Source: Mycolicibacterium litorale | Lineage (GTDB): Bacteria > Actinomycetota > Actinomycetes > Mycobacteriales > Mycobacteriaceae | DNA length: 64,000 nucleotides | NCBI RefSeq assembly: GCF_010731695.1 | Contig: NZ_AP022586.1 | Location: 4,898,001 to 4,962,000, forward strand | Direction: 5' to 3' | Shown here: positions 10,270 through 20,891 of the stretch, piece by piece | Layout: the number at the start of each line of letters is the position of its first letter | Numbering within the stretch: the stretch's first letter is position 1 | The notes under the pieces: generated by a model | Told to the model about the DNA's origin: nothing | Databases searched by the model: none | Seen by the model: only the letters and a program-made list of their open reading frames with translations | Position numbers and translations under genes: made by a program

Positions 10270-10908
10270 ATGCGGTTCCTCGTGGGCGTCGCGGCGGCCG
10301 GTCTCGCATTGGCCGCGGCGGTGCCCGCGCAGGCCCGCCCCTCGGATCCGGGCGCGGTCAACTACGCCGTACTCGGCAAGGGCTCGGTGGGCAACATCGT
10401 CGGCGCCTCGCTGCGGTGGGAGTCGTTCTTCACCAACCCCGTGCAGGGTTTCTACGTCGACAACCCGGCGTGTAACAACTGGGCCGACATCGGTCTGCCC
10501 GAGGTCTACAACGACCCCGACCTGGCGTCGTTCAACGGCGCCGTCGCGCAGGAGTCGCCGACCGACGCGACGCATCTGGTCAAACAGGCGGTCGGGGTGT
10601 TCGCCACCACCGACGCCGCCGAACGCGCCTACCGCCGCGTGGTCGACCGCACCGCCGGCTGCGCGGGCCAGACCACCGCGATGCACCTCGACAACTTCAC
10701 CACCCAGGTGTGGACCTTCACCGGCGGGCCGCCCGGCCCCGCCGACGCCGACTGGGTCAAGCAGGAGGCAGGCACCGACCGGCGCTGCTTCACCACCACC
10801 CGCAAGCGCGAGAACGTTCTTTTGCAAGCAAAAGTCTGCCAATCCGGCAACGGTGGTCCGGCCGTCAACGTCCTGGCCGGCGCCATGCAGAACACCCTGG
10901 GGCAATGA
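10270..10908 (+). CDS. secreted PknH-like sensor-domain protein
   Basis: A 212-residue exported protein with signal peptide (MRFLVGVAAAGLALAAAVPA, cleavage near AQA-RP). The mature part resembles the extracellular PknH sensor domain also found in several mycobacterial lipoproteins. Its four cysteines (NPACNNW, TAGCAGQ, RRCFTT, KVCQSG) are spaced for the two conserved disulfides. It lacks a lipobox, so it is probably secreted free. Start is ATG, 5 nt after the ohr stop codon. In H37Rv the equivalent, Rv3705c, lies just upstream of egtA as here. The ligand is unknown. Confidence 0.82.
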   Translation: MRFLVGVAAAGLALAAAVPAQARPSDPGAVNYAVLGKGSVGNIVGASLRWESFFTNPVQGFYVDNPACNNWADIGLPEVYNDPDLASFNGAVAQESPTDATHLVKQAVGVFATTDAAERAYRRVVDRTAGCAGQTTAMHLDNFTTQVWTFTGGPPGPADADWVKQEAGTDRRCFTTTRKRENVLLQAKVCQSGNGGPAVNVLAGAMQNTLGQ

Positions 10909-11072
10909 TCGCCCGCGTCGGCACGCACATGTCACCGAGCCGTCACCCATAAATTGAGGTGAACTTGTCGGTCCGCTCTGGACAATGAGACGGATGCCGG
11001 GATCGCCCGATCCCGCGGCTGCCTACCAGCGGTCCAGTCCCAGTGGTCCGGACCCGGGAGGGATGGGTTGAG

Positions 11073-12347
11073 ATGACCGTTCCGATCACGTGCGAGCCGG
11101 GGTGCGACACCGCGCCCGAAGAATTCGCCTCGGCGGCCGATGCCGCCGAGTACATCACCGCCCACTGCCTGGACGACGGTCCCGTCGGCCGGGTCGGTCT
11201 GGAGATCGAGGCGCACTCCTACGACCTGGCCGATCCGCACCGGCGCCCCGGCTGGGGTGAGGTGACCGACGCGATCGCGAGCGTTCCGGCGCTGCCGGGC
11301 GGCAGCAGGATCACCGTCGAACCCGGCGGTGCCGTCGAACTGTCCGGCCCACCCGGCGACGGCCCGGTCGACGCCGTCGCCGCGATGATCTCCGACCGGG
11401 CGGTGTTGCGGACGGCCTTCGCGCAGCGCGGGCTCGGGCTGGTGCTGCTCGGCGCCGACCCGCTGCGCCGCCCGCGGCGGGTCAACCCCGGGGCGCGGTA
11501 CTCGGCCATGGAGGCGTTCTTCTCCGCCAGCGGCACCGGTGCGGCCGGTGCGTTCATGATGACCTCGACCGCGTCCGTCCAGGTCAACCTCGACGCCGGC
11601 CCGCGCAGCGGCTGGGCGGCCAGGGTCCGGTTGGCGCACGCGCTCGGCCCGACGATGATCGCCGTCACCGCCAACTCCCCGATGCTGGCCGGCCGGTTCT
11701 CGGGGTGGCGCAGCAGCAGGCAGTGGGTCTGGGGTGAACTCGACGAGGCGCGCTGCGGACCGATCCTCGGCGCCAGCGGCGACGACCCGGCCAGCGACTG
11801 GGCGCGGTACGCGCTGCGCGCACCGGTGATGCTGGTGCACAGTCCGGATCCGGTGGCCGTGACGAACTGGGTGCCGTTCGCCGACTGGGCCGACGGACGC
11901 GCGATCCTCGGCGGGCGGCGGCCCACACCTGCCGACTTCGAATACCACCTCACCACGCTGTTCCCGCCGGTCCGGCCCCGGCGCTGGCTCGAAATCCGTT
12001 ATCTGGACGCGGTTTCCGACGCGCTGTGGCCAGCGGTCGCGTTCACGCTGACCACCTTGCTCGACGATCCGGTGGCCGCGGACATCGCCGCGGAGGCCAC
12101 CGAACCGGTGGCCACCGCGTGGGACCGGGCCGCCCGCACCGGCCTCGGCGACCGCCGGTTGCAGTCCGCGGCGGTGCGCTGCGTCGAGACCGCCGCCGAG
12201 CGGGCGCCCGCGCCGATCATGGAATCGATGCAGCTGCTCGTGCGTTCGGTCGAAGAAGGCAGGTCCCCGGCGGACGACTTCTCCGACCGGGCCGTGGCGT
12301 ACGGGATCGGCCCCGCCGTGCGCCAACTCGCGAAAGGTGAGTCTTGA
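11073..12347 (+). CDS. egtA: glutamate-cysteine ligase of ergothioneine synthesis
   Basis: Makes gamma-glutamylcysteine, the sulfur donor used by EgtB. The 424-residue GCS2-type enzyme shows [14 protein letters not shown] near the start (ATP/Mg-binding strand), [15 protein letters not shown], and the C-terminal [10 protein letters not shown] core strand. ATG 11073 is preferred because GGGAGGG lies about 10 nt upstream. The stop overlaps egtB (TTGA). First gene of a five-gene operon with no gaps; H37Rv gshA/egtA is Rv3704c. Confidence 0.93.
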   Translation: MTVPITCEPGCDTAPEEFASAADAAEYITAHCLDDGPVGRVGLEIEAHSYDLADPHRRPGWGEVTDAIASVPALPGGSRITVEPGGAVELSGPPGDGPVDAVAAMISDRAVLRTAFAQRGLGLVLLGADPLRRPRRVNPGARYSAMEAFFSASGTGAAGAFMMTSTASVQVNLDAGPRSGWAARVRLAHALGPTMIAVTANSPMLAGRFSGWRSSRQWVWGELDEARCGPILGASGDDPASDWARYALRAPVMLVHSPDPVAVTNWVPFADWADGRAILGGRRPTPADFEYHLTTLFPPVRPRRWLEIRYLDAVSDALWPAVAFTLTTLLDDPVAADIAAEATEPVATAWDRAARTGLGDRRLQSAAVRCVETAAERAPAPIMESMQLLVRSVEEGRSPADDFSDRAVAYGIGPAVRQLAKGES

Positions 12348-13651
12348 CCCCACGTGACACCCTGGCCGACGGTCTCACCCGGGCGCGGGAGCGCACCCTG
12401 CGCCTCGTCGACTTCGACGACGGGGAGTTGCGGCGTCAGTACGACCCGTTGATGAGCCCCCTGGTGTGGGACCTCGCGCACATCGGGCAGCAGGAGGAGT
12501 TCTGGCTGCTGCGCGACGGCAACGCCGACCGGCCGGGCATGCTGGCCCCCGCCGTCGAACGTCTCTACGACGCGTTCGTCAACTCGCGGGCCAGCCGGGT
12601 CGACCTGCCGCTGCTGCCACCGACGGACGCCCGCGCGTACTGCGAGACCGTGCGCAACAAGGTGCTCGACGCCCTCGACGCGCTACCCGCCGACGAGAGC
12701 GCGGACTTCCGGTTCGCGTTGGTGATCAGCCACGAACACCAGCACGACGAGACCATGCTGCAGGCGATCAACCTGCGGACCGGCGCTCCGCTGCTCGGGC
12801 CCGGCGCACCGCTGCCGCCGGGGCGGCCGGGCGTCGCGGGCACCTCGGTGCCGGTGCCGGGCGGGCCGTTCGTGCTGGGCGTCGACGCCGTCACCGAGCC
12901 GCACTCGCTGGACAACGAACGCCCCGCGCACGTCGTCGACGTGCCGGGCTTCCGGATCGGGCGGGTTCCCGTCACCAACGGCGAATGGCAGCAGTTCGTC
13001 GACGATGGCGGCTACGACCGGCGCCAGTGGTGGTCGGAGCCCGGCTGGGCGCACCGGCAGGCCGCCGGATTGACCGCTCCGCAGTTCTGGAACGGTGACG
13101 GCACCCGCACCCGGTTCGGGCACGTCGAGGAGATCCGGTCGGACGAGCCCGTCCAGCACGTCACGTTCTTCGAAGCCGAGGCGTACGCGGCATGGGCGGG
13201 AGCGCGTCTGCCCTCGGAGATCGAGTGGGATAAGGCCTGCGCCTGGGATCCGGCCGCCGGGCAGCGCCGCCGCTACCCGTGGGGATCGTCGGCGCCCACC
13301 GCTCACCTGGCCAACCTGGGCGGCGACGCGTTGCGGCCCGCACCCGTCGGCGCATACCCGGCCGGGGCGTCGGCGTACGGCGCCGAGCAGATGCTGGGCG
13401 ACGTGTGGGAGTGGACCACTTCCCCGCTGCGGCCCTGGCCCGGCTTCACGCCGATGATCTACGACCGGTACTCCCAGCCCTTCTTCGAAGGCACCGGGTC
13501 CGGCGACTACCGGGTGCTACGCGGTGGATCGTGGGCGGTCGCGCCGGACATCCTGCGGCCCAGCTTCCGCAACTGGGACCACCCGATCCGCAGACAGATC
13601 TTCTCCGGCGTCCGGCTGGCGTGGTCGGAGGACCAGGGGAGTGCGGCCTGA
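12344..13651 (+). CDS. egtB: ergothioneine sulfoxide synthase
   Basis: Non-heme iron enzyme joining hercynine and gamma-glutamylcysteine with O2. The 435-residue protein has an N-terminal DinB-like four-helix domain bearing the iron triad His46 ([12 protein letters not shown]), His130 and His134 (HEHQHDET), then an FGE-sulfatase/C-type-lectin domain from about residue 165 (GGPFVLGVD to [19 protein letters not shown]). Start is TTG overlapping the egtA stop; its own stop overlaps the egtC ATG. All expected catalytic residues are visible. Confidence 0.96.
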   Translation: MTPRDTLADGLTRARERTLRLVDFDDGELRRQYDPLMSPLVWDLAHIGQQEEFWLLRDGNADRPGMLAPAVERLYDAFVNSRASRVDLPLLPPTDARAYCETVRNKVLDALDALPADESADFRFALVISHEHQHDETMLQAINLRTGAPLLGPGAPLPPGRPGVAGTSVPVPGGPFVLGVDAVTEPHSLDNERPAHVVDVPGFRIGRVPVTNGEWQQFVDDGGYDRRQWWSEPGWAHRQAAGLTAPQFWNGDGTRTRFGHVEEIRSDEPVQHVTFFEAEAYAAWAGARLPSEIEWDKACAWDPAAGQRRRYPWGSSAPTAHLANLGGDALRPAPVGAYPAGASAYGAEQMLGDVWEWTTSPLRPWPGFTPMIYDRYSQPFFEGTGSGDYRVLRGGSWAVAPDILRPSFRNWDHPIRRQIFSGVRLAWSEDQGSAA

Positions 13652-14343
13652 TGTGCCGCCACCTCGGCTGGCTCGGCGCGCCGCGCACGGTCGGCGAGCT
13701 GCTCCTCGACCCGCCGTACGGGCTACTCGTGCAGTCGTATTCGCCGCGCCGCCAGAAGCACGGGCTGATGAACGCCGACGGCTGGGGTGTCGGCTTCTTC
13801 GACGGGGCGATCGCCCGGCGGTGGCGCAGCGCGGCGCCGCTGTGGGGCGACGTGTCGTTCGCGTCGGTCGCTCCCGCGCTGCGCAGTGAGTGCGTCGTCG
13901 GGGCGGTCCGCTCGGCCAGCATCGGGATGCCGATCGAGCCGACCGCCTCCGCCCCGTTCACCGACGGGCGGTGGCTGCTGTCGCACAACGGGCTCGTCGA
14001 CCGGACGGTGCTGCCGCTGTCCGCGCACGCCGAATCGACCGTCGACAGTGCGCTGCTCGCCGCGCTGATCTTCGACCGGGGCATGCCCCGGCTCGGCGAC
14101 ACCGTCACCGAGGTGGCAGCACGCGACCCCGACGCGCGGCTGAACATCCTGGCTGCCAACGGATCCGAGATGCTCGCCACCACCTGGGGCGACACGCTGT
14201 CGGTGCTGCGCACGGGCGACGGCGTGGTTCTGGCCAGCGAACCCTACGACGACGACCCGCGCTGGGAGGAGGTCCCGGACCGCCACCTCGTCCACACCGA
14301 CGGGTCCGCGGTGCGGATGACCGCGCTGAAAGGATCGGTATGA
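13651..14343 (+). CDS. egtC: gamma-glutamyl hercynylcysteine sulfoxide amidohydrolase
   Basis: Class II (Ntn) glutamine-amidotransferase fold, 230 residues, removing the gamma-glutamyl group from the EgtB product. Cys2 becomes the N-terminal nucleophile after Met removal (MCRHLGWLG). [12 protein letters not shown] and LLSHNGLVD are the family substrate motifs. ATG shares a base with the egtB stop, and its own stop overlaps egtD (ATGA). A second protein of this fold is encoded at 41497. Confidence 0.95.
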   Translation: MCRHLGWLGAPRTVGELLLDPPYGLLVQSYSPRRQKHGLMNADGWGVGFFDGAIARRWRSAAPLWGDVSFASVAPALRSECVVGAVRSASIGMPIEPTASAPFTDGRWLLSHNGLVDRTVLPLSAHAESTVDSALLAALIFDRGMPRLGDTVTEVAARDPDARLNILAANGSEMLATTWGDTLSVLRTGDGVVLASEPYDDDPRWEEVPDRHLVHTDGSAVRMTALKGSV

Positions 14344-15305
14344 CGTTCACCCTCGCCACCTATCTGGCGGCGGACTCCGCGGCCGACGCGCTGCGCCGCG
14401 ACGTACGCGACGGCCTGACCGCCTCGCCGAAGGCGTTGCCGCCCAAGTGGTTCTACGACGCCGTCGGCAGCGATCTGTTCGACCAGATCACCCGGCTGCC
14501 CGAGTACTACCCGACACGCACCGAGGCGCAGATCCTGCGCGACCACTCCGCCGAGATCGCCGTCGCCACCGCCGCCGACACCCTGGTCGAACTCGGCAGC
14601 GGCACCTCGGAGAAGACCCGGATGCTGCTGTCGGCGCTGCGGGACCACGGCTCGTTGCGTCGGTTCATCCCGTTCGACGTGGACGCGAGCGTCCTGCGCA
14701 GTGCCGGCGCGGCGCTGCAGGACGAATACCCCGACCTCGAGATCGAGGCCGTCTGCGGTGATTTCGAGGAACACCTCGGCAAGATCCCCCAGGGCGGCCG
14801 CCGGGTGATCGCATTCCTCGGGTCGACGATCGGCAACCTCACCGCGGAACCCCGCGCAGAATTCCTCACCACCCTGGCCGACACGATGGCGCCCGGCGAC
14901 GCACTGCTGCTGGGCACCGACCTGGTCAAGGACACCGACCGGCTGGTCCGCGCCTACGACGACAGCCAGGGTGTGACGGCGCGGTTCAACCGCAACGTGC
15001 TGGCAGTCGTGAATCGGGAACTCGACGCCGACTTCGACGTCGCCGCGTTCGCGCACGTCGCCCGCTGGAACGCCGACGAACAGCGCATCGAGATGTGGTT
15101 GCGCGCAACGGGTTCCCAACGGGTGCGCATCGGTGCGCTCGACCTGAGCGTCGAATACGCCGACGGGGAGGAGATGCTCACCGAGGTGTCCTGCAAGTTC
15201 CGGCCCGACGACGTCGCCGCCGAACTCGCCGCCGCCGGACTGCGCCGCACCCACTGGTGGACCGATCCGGCGGGTGACTTCGGGCTGTCCCTGGCGGTCA
15301 AATGA
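14340..15305 (+). CDS. egtD: L-histidine N-alpha-methyltransferase
   Basis: SAM-dependent trimethylation of histidine to hercynine. 321 residues, the exact length of characterised mycobacterial Egt[26 protein letters not shown] marks the substrate domain (split here as [12 protein letters not shown] and [11 protein letters not shown]), [15 protein letters not shown] the SAM loop, and FLGSTIGNL and [10 protein letters not shown] the core. Overlaps both neighbours by 4 nt, indicating translational coupling through the operon. Confidence 0.96.
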   Translation: MTFTLATYLAADSAADALRRDVRDGLTASPKALPPKWFYDAVGSDLFDQITRLPEYYPTRTEAQILRDHSAEIAVATAADTLVELGSGTSEKTRMLLSALRDHGSLRRFIPFDVDASVLRSAGAALQDEYPDLEIEAVCGDFEEHLGKIPQGGRRVIAFLGSTIGNLTAEPRAEFLTTLADTMAPGDALLLGTDLVKDTDRLVRAYDDSQGVTARFNRNVLAVVNRELDADFDVAAFAHVARWNADEQRIEMWLRATGSQRVRIGALDLSVEYADGEEMLTEVSCKFRPDDVAAELAAAGLRRTHWWTDPAGDFGLSLAVK

Positions 15306-16429
15306 CCGACACCCTGGCGGAGCGCTGGCGGGCGGCGCGACCCAAACCCGCCGGCGTACACCTCGACAGCGGCGCCTGCTCCCGGCAGGGTTTCGCGGCC
15401 ATCGACGCCGCGGCCCAGCACGCCCGTCACGAAGCCGAAGTCGGTGGCTACGTCGCGCTGGAGGCGGCCGCCCCGGTGCTCGACGCCGGTCGGGCCGCCG
15501 TCGCCGCCCTCACCGGACTGGCCGCCACCGACGTCGTCTACACCACCGGGGCGAACCACGCGCTGAATCTGCTGCTGAACAGTTGGGCCGGCGAACGTTC
15601 GGTGGCGTGCCTGCCCGGCGAGTACGGACCGAACCTCGCGCTCATGGCCCTCAACGGATTTCGGGTGTCACCGCTGCCCGTCGACGAGCACGGACGGTTG
15701 CGGGTCGACGCGGCGGCCGACGCGCTGCGGCGTGACCGCCCAGGCCTGGTGCACCTGACCCCGCTGGGCAGCCACCGCGGTCTCGCCCAGCCGCTGGGTC
15801 CGCTGGCCGAGATCTGCCGCGACCTCGGGTTGCCACTCGTCGTCGACGCCGCGCAGGCGCTCGGCCATCTCGACTGTGCGGTGGCGCCCGCGGCGATCTA
15901 CTCCTCGTCGCGCAAATGGCTGGCCGGCCCGCGCGGCGTCGGGGTGCTGGCCGTCCGCCCCGATCTGATCGAGGCGTTGCGACCGCGGTTCCCACCGTCC
16001 GAACCCGCCGCGCCGTTGACCGTCCTGCAGCAACTGGCGCACGGCGAGTCGAATGCCGCTGCCCACGTGGGGTTCTCGGTTGCGATCGGCGAGCACCTCG
16101 CCGCCGGGCAGGCGGCCGTTCGGGCCCGGCTCGCCGAGGTGGGCCGCCAGACGCGGACGGCGATGGCCGACGTCGCCGGGTGGCGCGTCGTGGAGCCGGT
16201 CGACGAACCGACCGCGATCACCACGCTGGAGCCGACCGGTGGCGCCGACCCGCACCGGGTGCGGGCCTGGCTGATCGCCGAGCGGGGCATCGTCACCACC
16301 GCATGCGATGCGCGGCGCGCCCCGACGGAGCTGACGGTTCCGGTGCTGCGGCTCTCCCCGCATGTCGACGTCACACCCGGTGACCTCGAACTGGCGGCGG
16401 CCGCGCTGGCCGACGCCGCGGCGGGGTGA
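15302..16429 (+). CDS. egtE: hercynylcysteine sulfoxide lyase (PLP enzyme)
   Basis: Last step of ergothioneine synthesis: PLP-dependent C-S cleavage. 375 residues, fold-type I class V aminotransferase family. The PLP lysine is Lys205 in [15 protein letters not shown], preceded by [12 protein letters not shown] (the PLP-pyridine aspartate). Overlaps egtD by 4 nt. Only 2 nt separate its stop from the convergent methyltransferase gene. H37Rv counterpart Rv3700c. Confidence 0.93.
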   Translation: MTDTLAERWRAARPKPAGVHLDSGACSRQGFAAIDAAAQHARHEAEVGGYVALEAAAPVLDAGRAAVAALTGLAATDVVYTTGANHALNLLLNSWAGERSVACLPGEYGPNLALMALNGFRVSPLPVDEHGRLRVDAAADALRRDRPGLVHLTPLGSHRGLAQPLGPLAEICRDLGLPLVVDAAQALGHLDCAVAPAAIYSSSRKWLAGPRGVGVLAVRPDLIEALRPRFPPSEPAAPLTVLQQLAHGESNAAAHVGFSVAIGEHLAAGQAAVRARLAEVGRQTRTAMADVAGWRVVEPVDEPTAITTLEPTGGADPHRVRAWLIAERGIVTTACDARRAPTELTVPVLRLSPHVDVTPGDLELAAAALADAAAG

Positions 16430-16431
16430 CC

Positions 16432-17106
16432 CTATTCGGGTTTGTGGGCGGTCAGCAGGAACGCCGGGAACTTGACGCGGTCCTTCTCGTCGCGGTCGTA
16501 CGGGACGTCCGCCGAGAGCCCCGGCATCTGCAAGGCGTTGGCGTGGATGAAGGCCGGCCGGATCTCGTCGACGGTCCAGTGCCGCGACACCGCGTCGCGC
16601 AGTTCGGCTTCCTCGACCTCGTGCGGCTTCGTCTCCAGATCGGCGGGGAAGGCGCCCTTGGCGAACGCGAGGATGAACAGCTGCGCGCCGGGCGCGGCGG
16701 CCCGGTGGACCGAGCGCAGGTAGCCGTCGCGTCCCTCGATGGGCAGCGAGTGGAACAGCGTGCTGTCGAGCACCGTGCTGAAGCGTCCGTCGTAGCCGGT
16801 GAACGCCGTGATGTCGGCCTGGGCGAAACTCGCGGTGGCCAGACCCCGCAACTGGGCGGCCTGATTGGCCGCCGCGATCGCGGTCGGGCTGATGTCGAGA
16901 CCGACGACGGTGTAGCCGTCCTGCGCCAGCGCCAGCGACAACTCGGCGTGACCGCACCCGGCGTCGAGTACATCGCTGCGGAACCGGCCCTGCCGGTGCA
17001 GCGCCGCCAGCTCCGGCTGCGGTTCCCCGATGTTCCACGGGGGCGGGCCGCTGAACACGCCGTCGCCCCGGTACACACCGTCCCAATCCATCGCGTCTGA
17101 CGTCAT
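16432..17106 (-). CDS. class I SAM-dependent methyltransferase (Rv3699-like)
   Basis: A 224-residue methyltransferase with motif I LDAGCGHAEL (Asp48-Gly52 region), post I VVGLDISPTA, and motif II-like FSTVLDSTLFHSL. The C-terminal half (PGAQLFILAFAKGAFP) fits small-molecule methyltransferases of the thiopurine S-methyltransferase/UbiE-like type. ATG 17106 has TAGGTT at 17118-17113 with 6-nt spacing, so it may have its own leaderless transcript, although only 9 nt separate it from the upstream ligase gene. The substrate is unknown; linkage to the thiol operon and a ligase suggests a gamma-glutamyl or thiol metabolite. Confidence 0.85.
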   Translation of the reverse strand: MTSDAMDWDGVYRGDGVFSGPPPWNIGEPQPELAALHRQGRFRSDVLDAGCGHAELSLALAQDGYTVVGLDISPTAIAAANQAAQLRGLATASFAQADITAFTGYDGRFSTVLDSTLFHSLPIEGRDGYLRSVHRAAAPGAQLFILAFAKGAFPADLETKPHEVEEAELRDAVSRHWTVDEIRPAFIHANALQMPGLSADVPYDRDEKDRVKFPAFLLTAHKPE

Positions 17107-17115
17107 GGCGCCAAC

Positions 17116-18594
17116 CTACGCGGGCCCGTCCCAGGTGTGCACGGGCTCGTTGCTGTGCATGCGCTGGCAGTACAGCCGCAGCATCTCGGCCAGCGCGGCG
17201 GGGCGCGCCAGCCCGCGTTCCTGCAGCGCGTGCACCGTCTCGATCTGCCAGGTGGCGCCGTTGCGGCCGGTCTTCGCGCGGCCCTCGATGACCCCGAGGT
17301 AGCGGTCGCGCACCTCGGTGGCCACCCCCCACCGGCGCAGCCCTTCGTCGGCCATCGGCAGTAGCTGCCGCAGCACCAGCTCGTCGGGTGTGACCTCACC
17401 CAGGCCCGGCCAGTACAGCCGCGCGTCCATCCCGTTCTGCGCGGCGTCGCGGAAGTTGTGTTCGGCCGCGGCGAAGCTCAACTTCGTCCACAGCGGCCGG
17501 TCCTCCTCGGACATCGTTCGCAGCACGCCGTAGTAGAACGCGGAGTTGGCGAGCATGTCGATCACCGTCGGGCCGGCCGGCAGCACCCGGTTCTCCACCC
17601 GCAGATGGGGTTTGCCGTTCACCACGTCGTAGACGGGGCGGTTCCACCGGTAGATGGTGCCGTTGTGCAGCCGCAGCTCCGAGAGTTTCGGGGTGCGTCC
17701 GGCGGCCAGTTCGGCGACGGGATCCTCGTCGGAGACCTCGGGCAGCAGCGACGGGAAGTAGCGGACGTTCTCCTCGAACAGATCGAAGATCGAGGTGATC
17801 CAGCGTTCGCCGAACCACACCCGCGGCCGGACGCCCTGGGTCTTCAACTCGTCGGGCCGAGTGTCGGTGGCCTGGGTGAACAGCTCGATGCGCGTCTCGG
17901 CCCACAACTGGTGGCCGAAGAAGAACGGGGAGTTCGCGCCCAGCGCCAACTGCGGTCCCGCGATCACCTGGGCGGCGTTCCAGTTCCGCGCGAAATCGGC
18001 AGGGGAGACCTGCAGGTGCAGCTGCATGCTCGTACACGCCGACTCCGGGGCGATGGTCGCGGCCTGGATGCTCAGCCGCTCCGGACCGCCGATGTCGATG
18101 AGGATGTCCTCGCCGCGCGCGGTGAAGATCGAGTCGTTGAGCGCCTGGTAGCGCGTCGACTCGCTCATCCACCCGTTCGACAGGTGCTCGGGCATCAGCG
18201 TCGGCAGGATGCCGATCATCACGATGTGCGCGCCGTCGGCGCCGGCCTTGCCCTCCGCGGCGTTGAGGCTCGCGCGCACCTCGGATTCCAATTCGAGGGC
18301 CGCGCGACCGGGCAACGGCCGCGGCGGCACGTTGAATTCGATGTTGTAGGCGCCCAATTCGGTCTGGTACGCCGGATCGGCGATCGAGGCGAGCACCTCG
18401 GAATTGCTCATCGCGGGCTGGTAGTCGGCGTCGACGAGGTTGCACTCGATCTCCATACCGGTCAGCGGCCGCTCGAATTCGAAGCTCGACTGCGCCAGCA
18501 TCGTCTCGAACACGTCGAGGCACAGCTGCACCTTGCGGCGGTACTCGCGGCGGTGTTCCCGGCTGAAGTCCGTCTGCTTCACTTCTTCGCCCAC
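17116..18594 (-). CDS. second glutamate-cysteine ligase-family enzyme (Rv3698-like)
   Basis: About 492 residues of the GCS2 (carboxylate-amine ligase) superfamily, distinct from EgtA. LTGMEIECNLVD (ATP/Mg strand), GAYNIEFNVPPRPL, STSMQLHLQ-like CTSMQLHLQVSP, and LRVENRVLPAGPTV are the conserved core segments. The expected reaction is ATP-dependent amide formation on a glutamate gamma-carboxylate; substrates are unknown. GTG 18594 (MGEEVKQTDF) is chosen because TAGCAT at 18607-18602 lies 7 nt upstream, predicting a leaderless mRNA; GTG 18618 would add 8 residues. The methyltransferase gene follows by 9 nt, giving an uncharacterised two-gene unit. Confidence 0.82.
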   Translation of the reverse strand: MGEEVKQTDFSREHRREYRRKVQLCLDVFETMLAQSSFEFERPLTGMEIECNLVDADYQPAMSNSEVLASIADPAYQTELGAYNIEFNVPPRPLPGRAALELESEVRASLNAAEGKAGADGAHIVMIGILPTLMPEHLSNGWMSESTRYQALNDSIFTARGEDILIDIGGPERLSIQAATIAPESACTSMQLHLQVSPADFARNWNAAQVIAGPQLALGANSPFFFGHQLWAETRIELFTQATDTRPDELKTQGVRPRVWFGERWITSIFDLFEENVRYFPSLLPEVSDEDPVAELAAGRTPKLSELRLHNGTIYRWNRPVYDVVNGKPHLRVENRVLPAGPTVIDMLANSAFYYGVLRTMSEEDRPLWTKLSFAAAEHNFRDAAQNGMDARLYWPGLGEVTPDELVLRQLLPMADEGLRRWGVATEVRDRYLGVIEGRAKTGRNGATWQIETVHALQERGLARPAALAEMLRLYCQRMHSNEPVHTWDGPA

Positions 18595-18677
18595 ACCGCC
18601 GATGCTAGTGACGCCCACACCGGTATTCGCTTGATCGCTGCGTGCATATCCGCGGCGAACGTGGGTAGCACCGCCTC

Positions 18678-19481
18678 ATGGACATCACCGTGACCTTCAT
18701 CGGTAACGCCACGACGCTGCTCACCATCGATGGAATCACGTTGTTGACGGATCCGAACTTCCTGCACCGCGGCCAGCACGCGTATCTCGGCTACGGGCTG
18801 CTGTCGAAGCGGCTGCACGATCCCGCGCTCGACATCGACCGGCTGCCGGCCCTCGATGCGGTGCTGTTGTCGCACATGCACGGCGACCACTGGGATCGGG
18901 TGGCGCAGAACGGGCTGGACCGTTCGTTGCCGGTGGTGACCACGCCGCATGCGGCCAAACGGCTGCGCAAGCGCGGGTTCGGCCACTCCGTCGCGCTCGA
19001 GACGTGGCAGCAGCACACGATCACCAAGGGCGGCGCCACGGTCACCATCACCGCGCTACCCGGACGGCACGCGCCGACGCCGATCAACCGCGTGCTCCCC
19101 CCGGTGATGGGGTCGATGGTGGAGGTGTCGGGGCCCGACGGTTCGACGCGGCGGCTCTACATCTCCGGCGACACGCTGCTCATCGAGGAGTTGAGCGAGA
19201 TCCCCCGCCGGTTTCCCGACATCGACGCCGGCGTCCTGCATCTCGGCGGCACCCGGCTGCCGTTCGGCAGGCACCTGCCGGTCGGGTTGACCGTGACCAT
19301 GGACGGCCGCCAGGGCGCGGGCGCGGCCGAACTGCTCGACCTGCCGAAGGTGATTCCCGTGCACTTCAACGACTACGGGGTGTTCGCCTCGCCGCTGTCG
19401 GATTTCCTCGAGGAGATGAAGCGGCGCGGCCTCGCCGAGCGGGTCATCGAACTGGACCGCGGGGCGTCGGTCACGGTCTAG
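18678..19481 (+). CDS. metallo-beta-lactamase-fold hydrolase
   Basis: A 267-residue MBL protein with the zinc motif SHMHGDHWD (His66, His68, Asp70, His71). A further metal histidine (LPGRHAPTP), YISGDTLL (bridging aspartate) and PVHFNDYG (last histidine) complete the site. The N-terminus GNATTLLTIDGITLLTDP resembles the NAPE-PLD/UlaG-like subgroup, which act as phosphodiesterases or lactonases. It is divergent from the GCS2-type gene and convergent with the MHS transporter. The specific substrate cannot be predicted. Confidence 0.86.
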   Translation: MDITVTFIGNATTLLTIDGITLLTDPNFLHRGQHAYLGYGLLSKRLHDPALDIDRLPALDAVLLSHMHGDHWDRVAQNGLDRSLPVVTTPHAAKRLRKRGFGHSVALETWQQHTITKGGATVTITALPGRHAPTPINRVLPPVMGSMVEVSGPDGSTRRLYISGDTLLIEELSEIPRRFPDIDAGVLHLGGTRLPFGRHLPVGLTVTMDGRQGAGAAELLDLPKVIPVHFNDYGVFASPLSDFLEEMKRRGLAERVIELDRGASVTV

Positions 19482-19497
19482 CTCTGCGAGCGGGCGC

Positions 19498-20823
19498 TCA
19501 GAGTTCGGCGAGCGCCCGCGGACGGAGCAGCAGCGTGGCGATCACACTGATCAACGCCGTCGCGACCAGGTAGCCGCACGCCAGCCACGGCGTGTTGCCC
19601 CCGGCGGCGATCAGCGCGGTGAGGATCAGCGGGGTCAGACCGGACGCGTAGACACCGGAGAGCTGATAGACGGTGGACAGGCCGGTGTACCGGATGCGGG
19701 TCGGGAACAGCGACGCGTACAGCGTGCCCTGGGCGCCGTAGAACCAGGCGTGGATGACGCCGAACACCACGATCATGCCGACCGTGTAGGCCACCATGCT
19801 GCCGGTGTCGAACAGAGCGAACACGGGGAACACCGCGGCGGCGTAGGCGGCGATGCCGGTGCCGTAGACCACCTTGGCGCCGAACCGGTCGACGAGCATC
19901 CCGGACACCGGCAGCAGGACAGCCATCAGCAGCGCCGACACTGTCACCACGATCAGCACCGGCACCTTCTCGAAATGCAGGGTGGCCGTCGCATAGGAGA
20001 TCGCGAACACGCCCCAGGTGTTGAACGCGGCGCCCTCACCCCAGCGCGACAGCATGCCGAGCACCGTCGTCTTGAGCACCGGCGGCCGGAAGATCTCCTT
20101 GACCGGAACCGCGGACCGCTGATCGTCGGCGCGGACCTTCTCGAACGCCGGCGTCTCGGCGGCCTTGAGGCGCACCACCACCCCGAAGATGACCAGCACG
20201 ACGCTGACGAGGAACGCGATCCGCCAGCCGTAGGACAGGAACGCCTCGTCGGGCAGCGCCACCTGCAGCAGCGCGAACACCCCGGTGCCGAGCGCCAGGC
20301 CCAGGGCGAGACCGATCTGCGGGACGCTGCCGGAGAAGCCGCGGCGTCTGGCCGGGCTGTGCTCGACGGCCAGCAGCACCGCCCCGGCCCATTCGCCGCC
20401 CAGTGCGAAGCCCTGCGCCATGCGCAGCAGCAACAGCAGAATCGGGGCCAGCACACCGATCTGGGCGGCCGTCGGCAACACACCCATCAGCGCGGTCGCG
20501 CCGCCCATCAGTAACATCGTCAGCGCCAGCGTGCGTTTGCGGCCGATGCGGTCCCCGATGTGGCCGAACACGAACCCGCCGATCGGCCGCACCACGAAGC
20601 CGACGGCGAACGTCGCGAACGACAGCATGGTCCCGACGAACGAGCTCTGGTCGGGGAAGAACGCGTGGTTGAACACCAGGCTCGCCGCGGTGGCGTAGAG
20701 GAAGAAGTCGTACCACTCGATCGTGGTGCCGACCAGGCTCGACAGCAGTGCGGTGCGCACCCGGCGTTCGTCGGGCTCGGCGGCGTCGGCTCCGGGGGCG
20801 ATCGGCGGCTCGGCGATGGTCAC
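19498..20823 (-). CDS. MFS transporter, metabolite:H+ symporter (MHS) family
   Basis: A 441-residue, 12-TM permease. SSLVGTTIEWYDFFLYATAA near the start is the MHS hallmark shared with shikimate, alpha-ketoglutarate and proline/betaine symporters. GGFVFGHIGDRIGRKRTL is the loop 2-3 motif, and GLALGGEWAGAVLLAVEHSP-like FALGGEWAGAVLLAVEHSP follows TM4. Start is GTG. Likely proton-coupled uptake of a carboxylate or zwitterionic metabolite. The gene stands alone between an MBL hydrolase and a methyltransferase. Confidence 0.9.
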   Translation of the reverse strand: MTIAEPPIAPGADAAEPDERRVRTALLSSLVGTTIEWYDFFLYATAASLVFNHAFFPDQSSFVGTMLSFATFAVGFVVRPIGGFVFGHIGDRIGRKRTLALTMLLMGGATALMGVLPTAAQIGVLAPILLLLLRMAQGFALGGEWAGAVLLAVEHSPARRRGFSGSVPQIGLALGLALGTGVFALLQVALPDEAFLSYGWRIAFLVSVVLVIFGVVVRLKAAETPAFEKVRADDQRSAVPVKEIFRPPVLKTTVLGMLSRWGEGAAFNTWGVFAISYATATLHFEKVPVLIVVTVSALLMAVLLPVSGMLVDRFGAKVVYGTGIAAYAAAVFPVFALFDTGSMVAYTVGMIVVFGVIHAWFYGAQGTLYASLFPTRIRYTGLSTVYQLSGVYASGLTPLILTALIAAGGNTPWLACGYLVATALISVIATLLLRPRALAEL

Positions 20824-20891
20824 GTTGCGCCATTAGCCCCGATGCGACGCGCACCGACAAGGTTTGTGCGCGCCGTGATCCGAAGTCAGGG

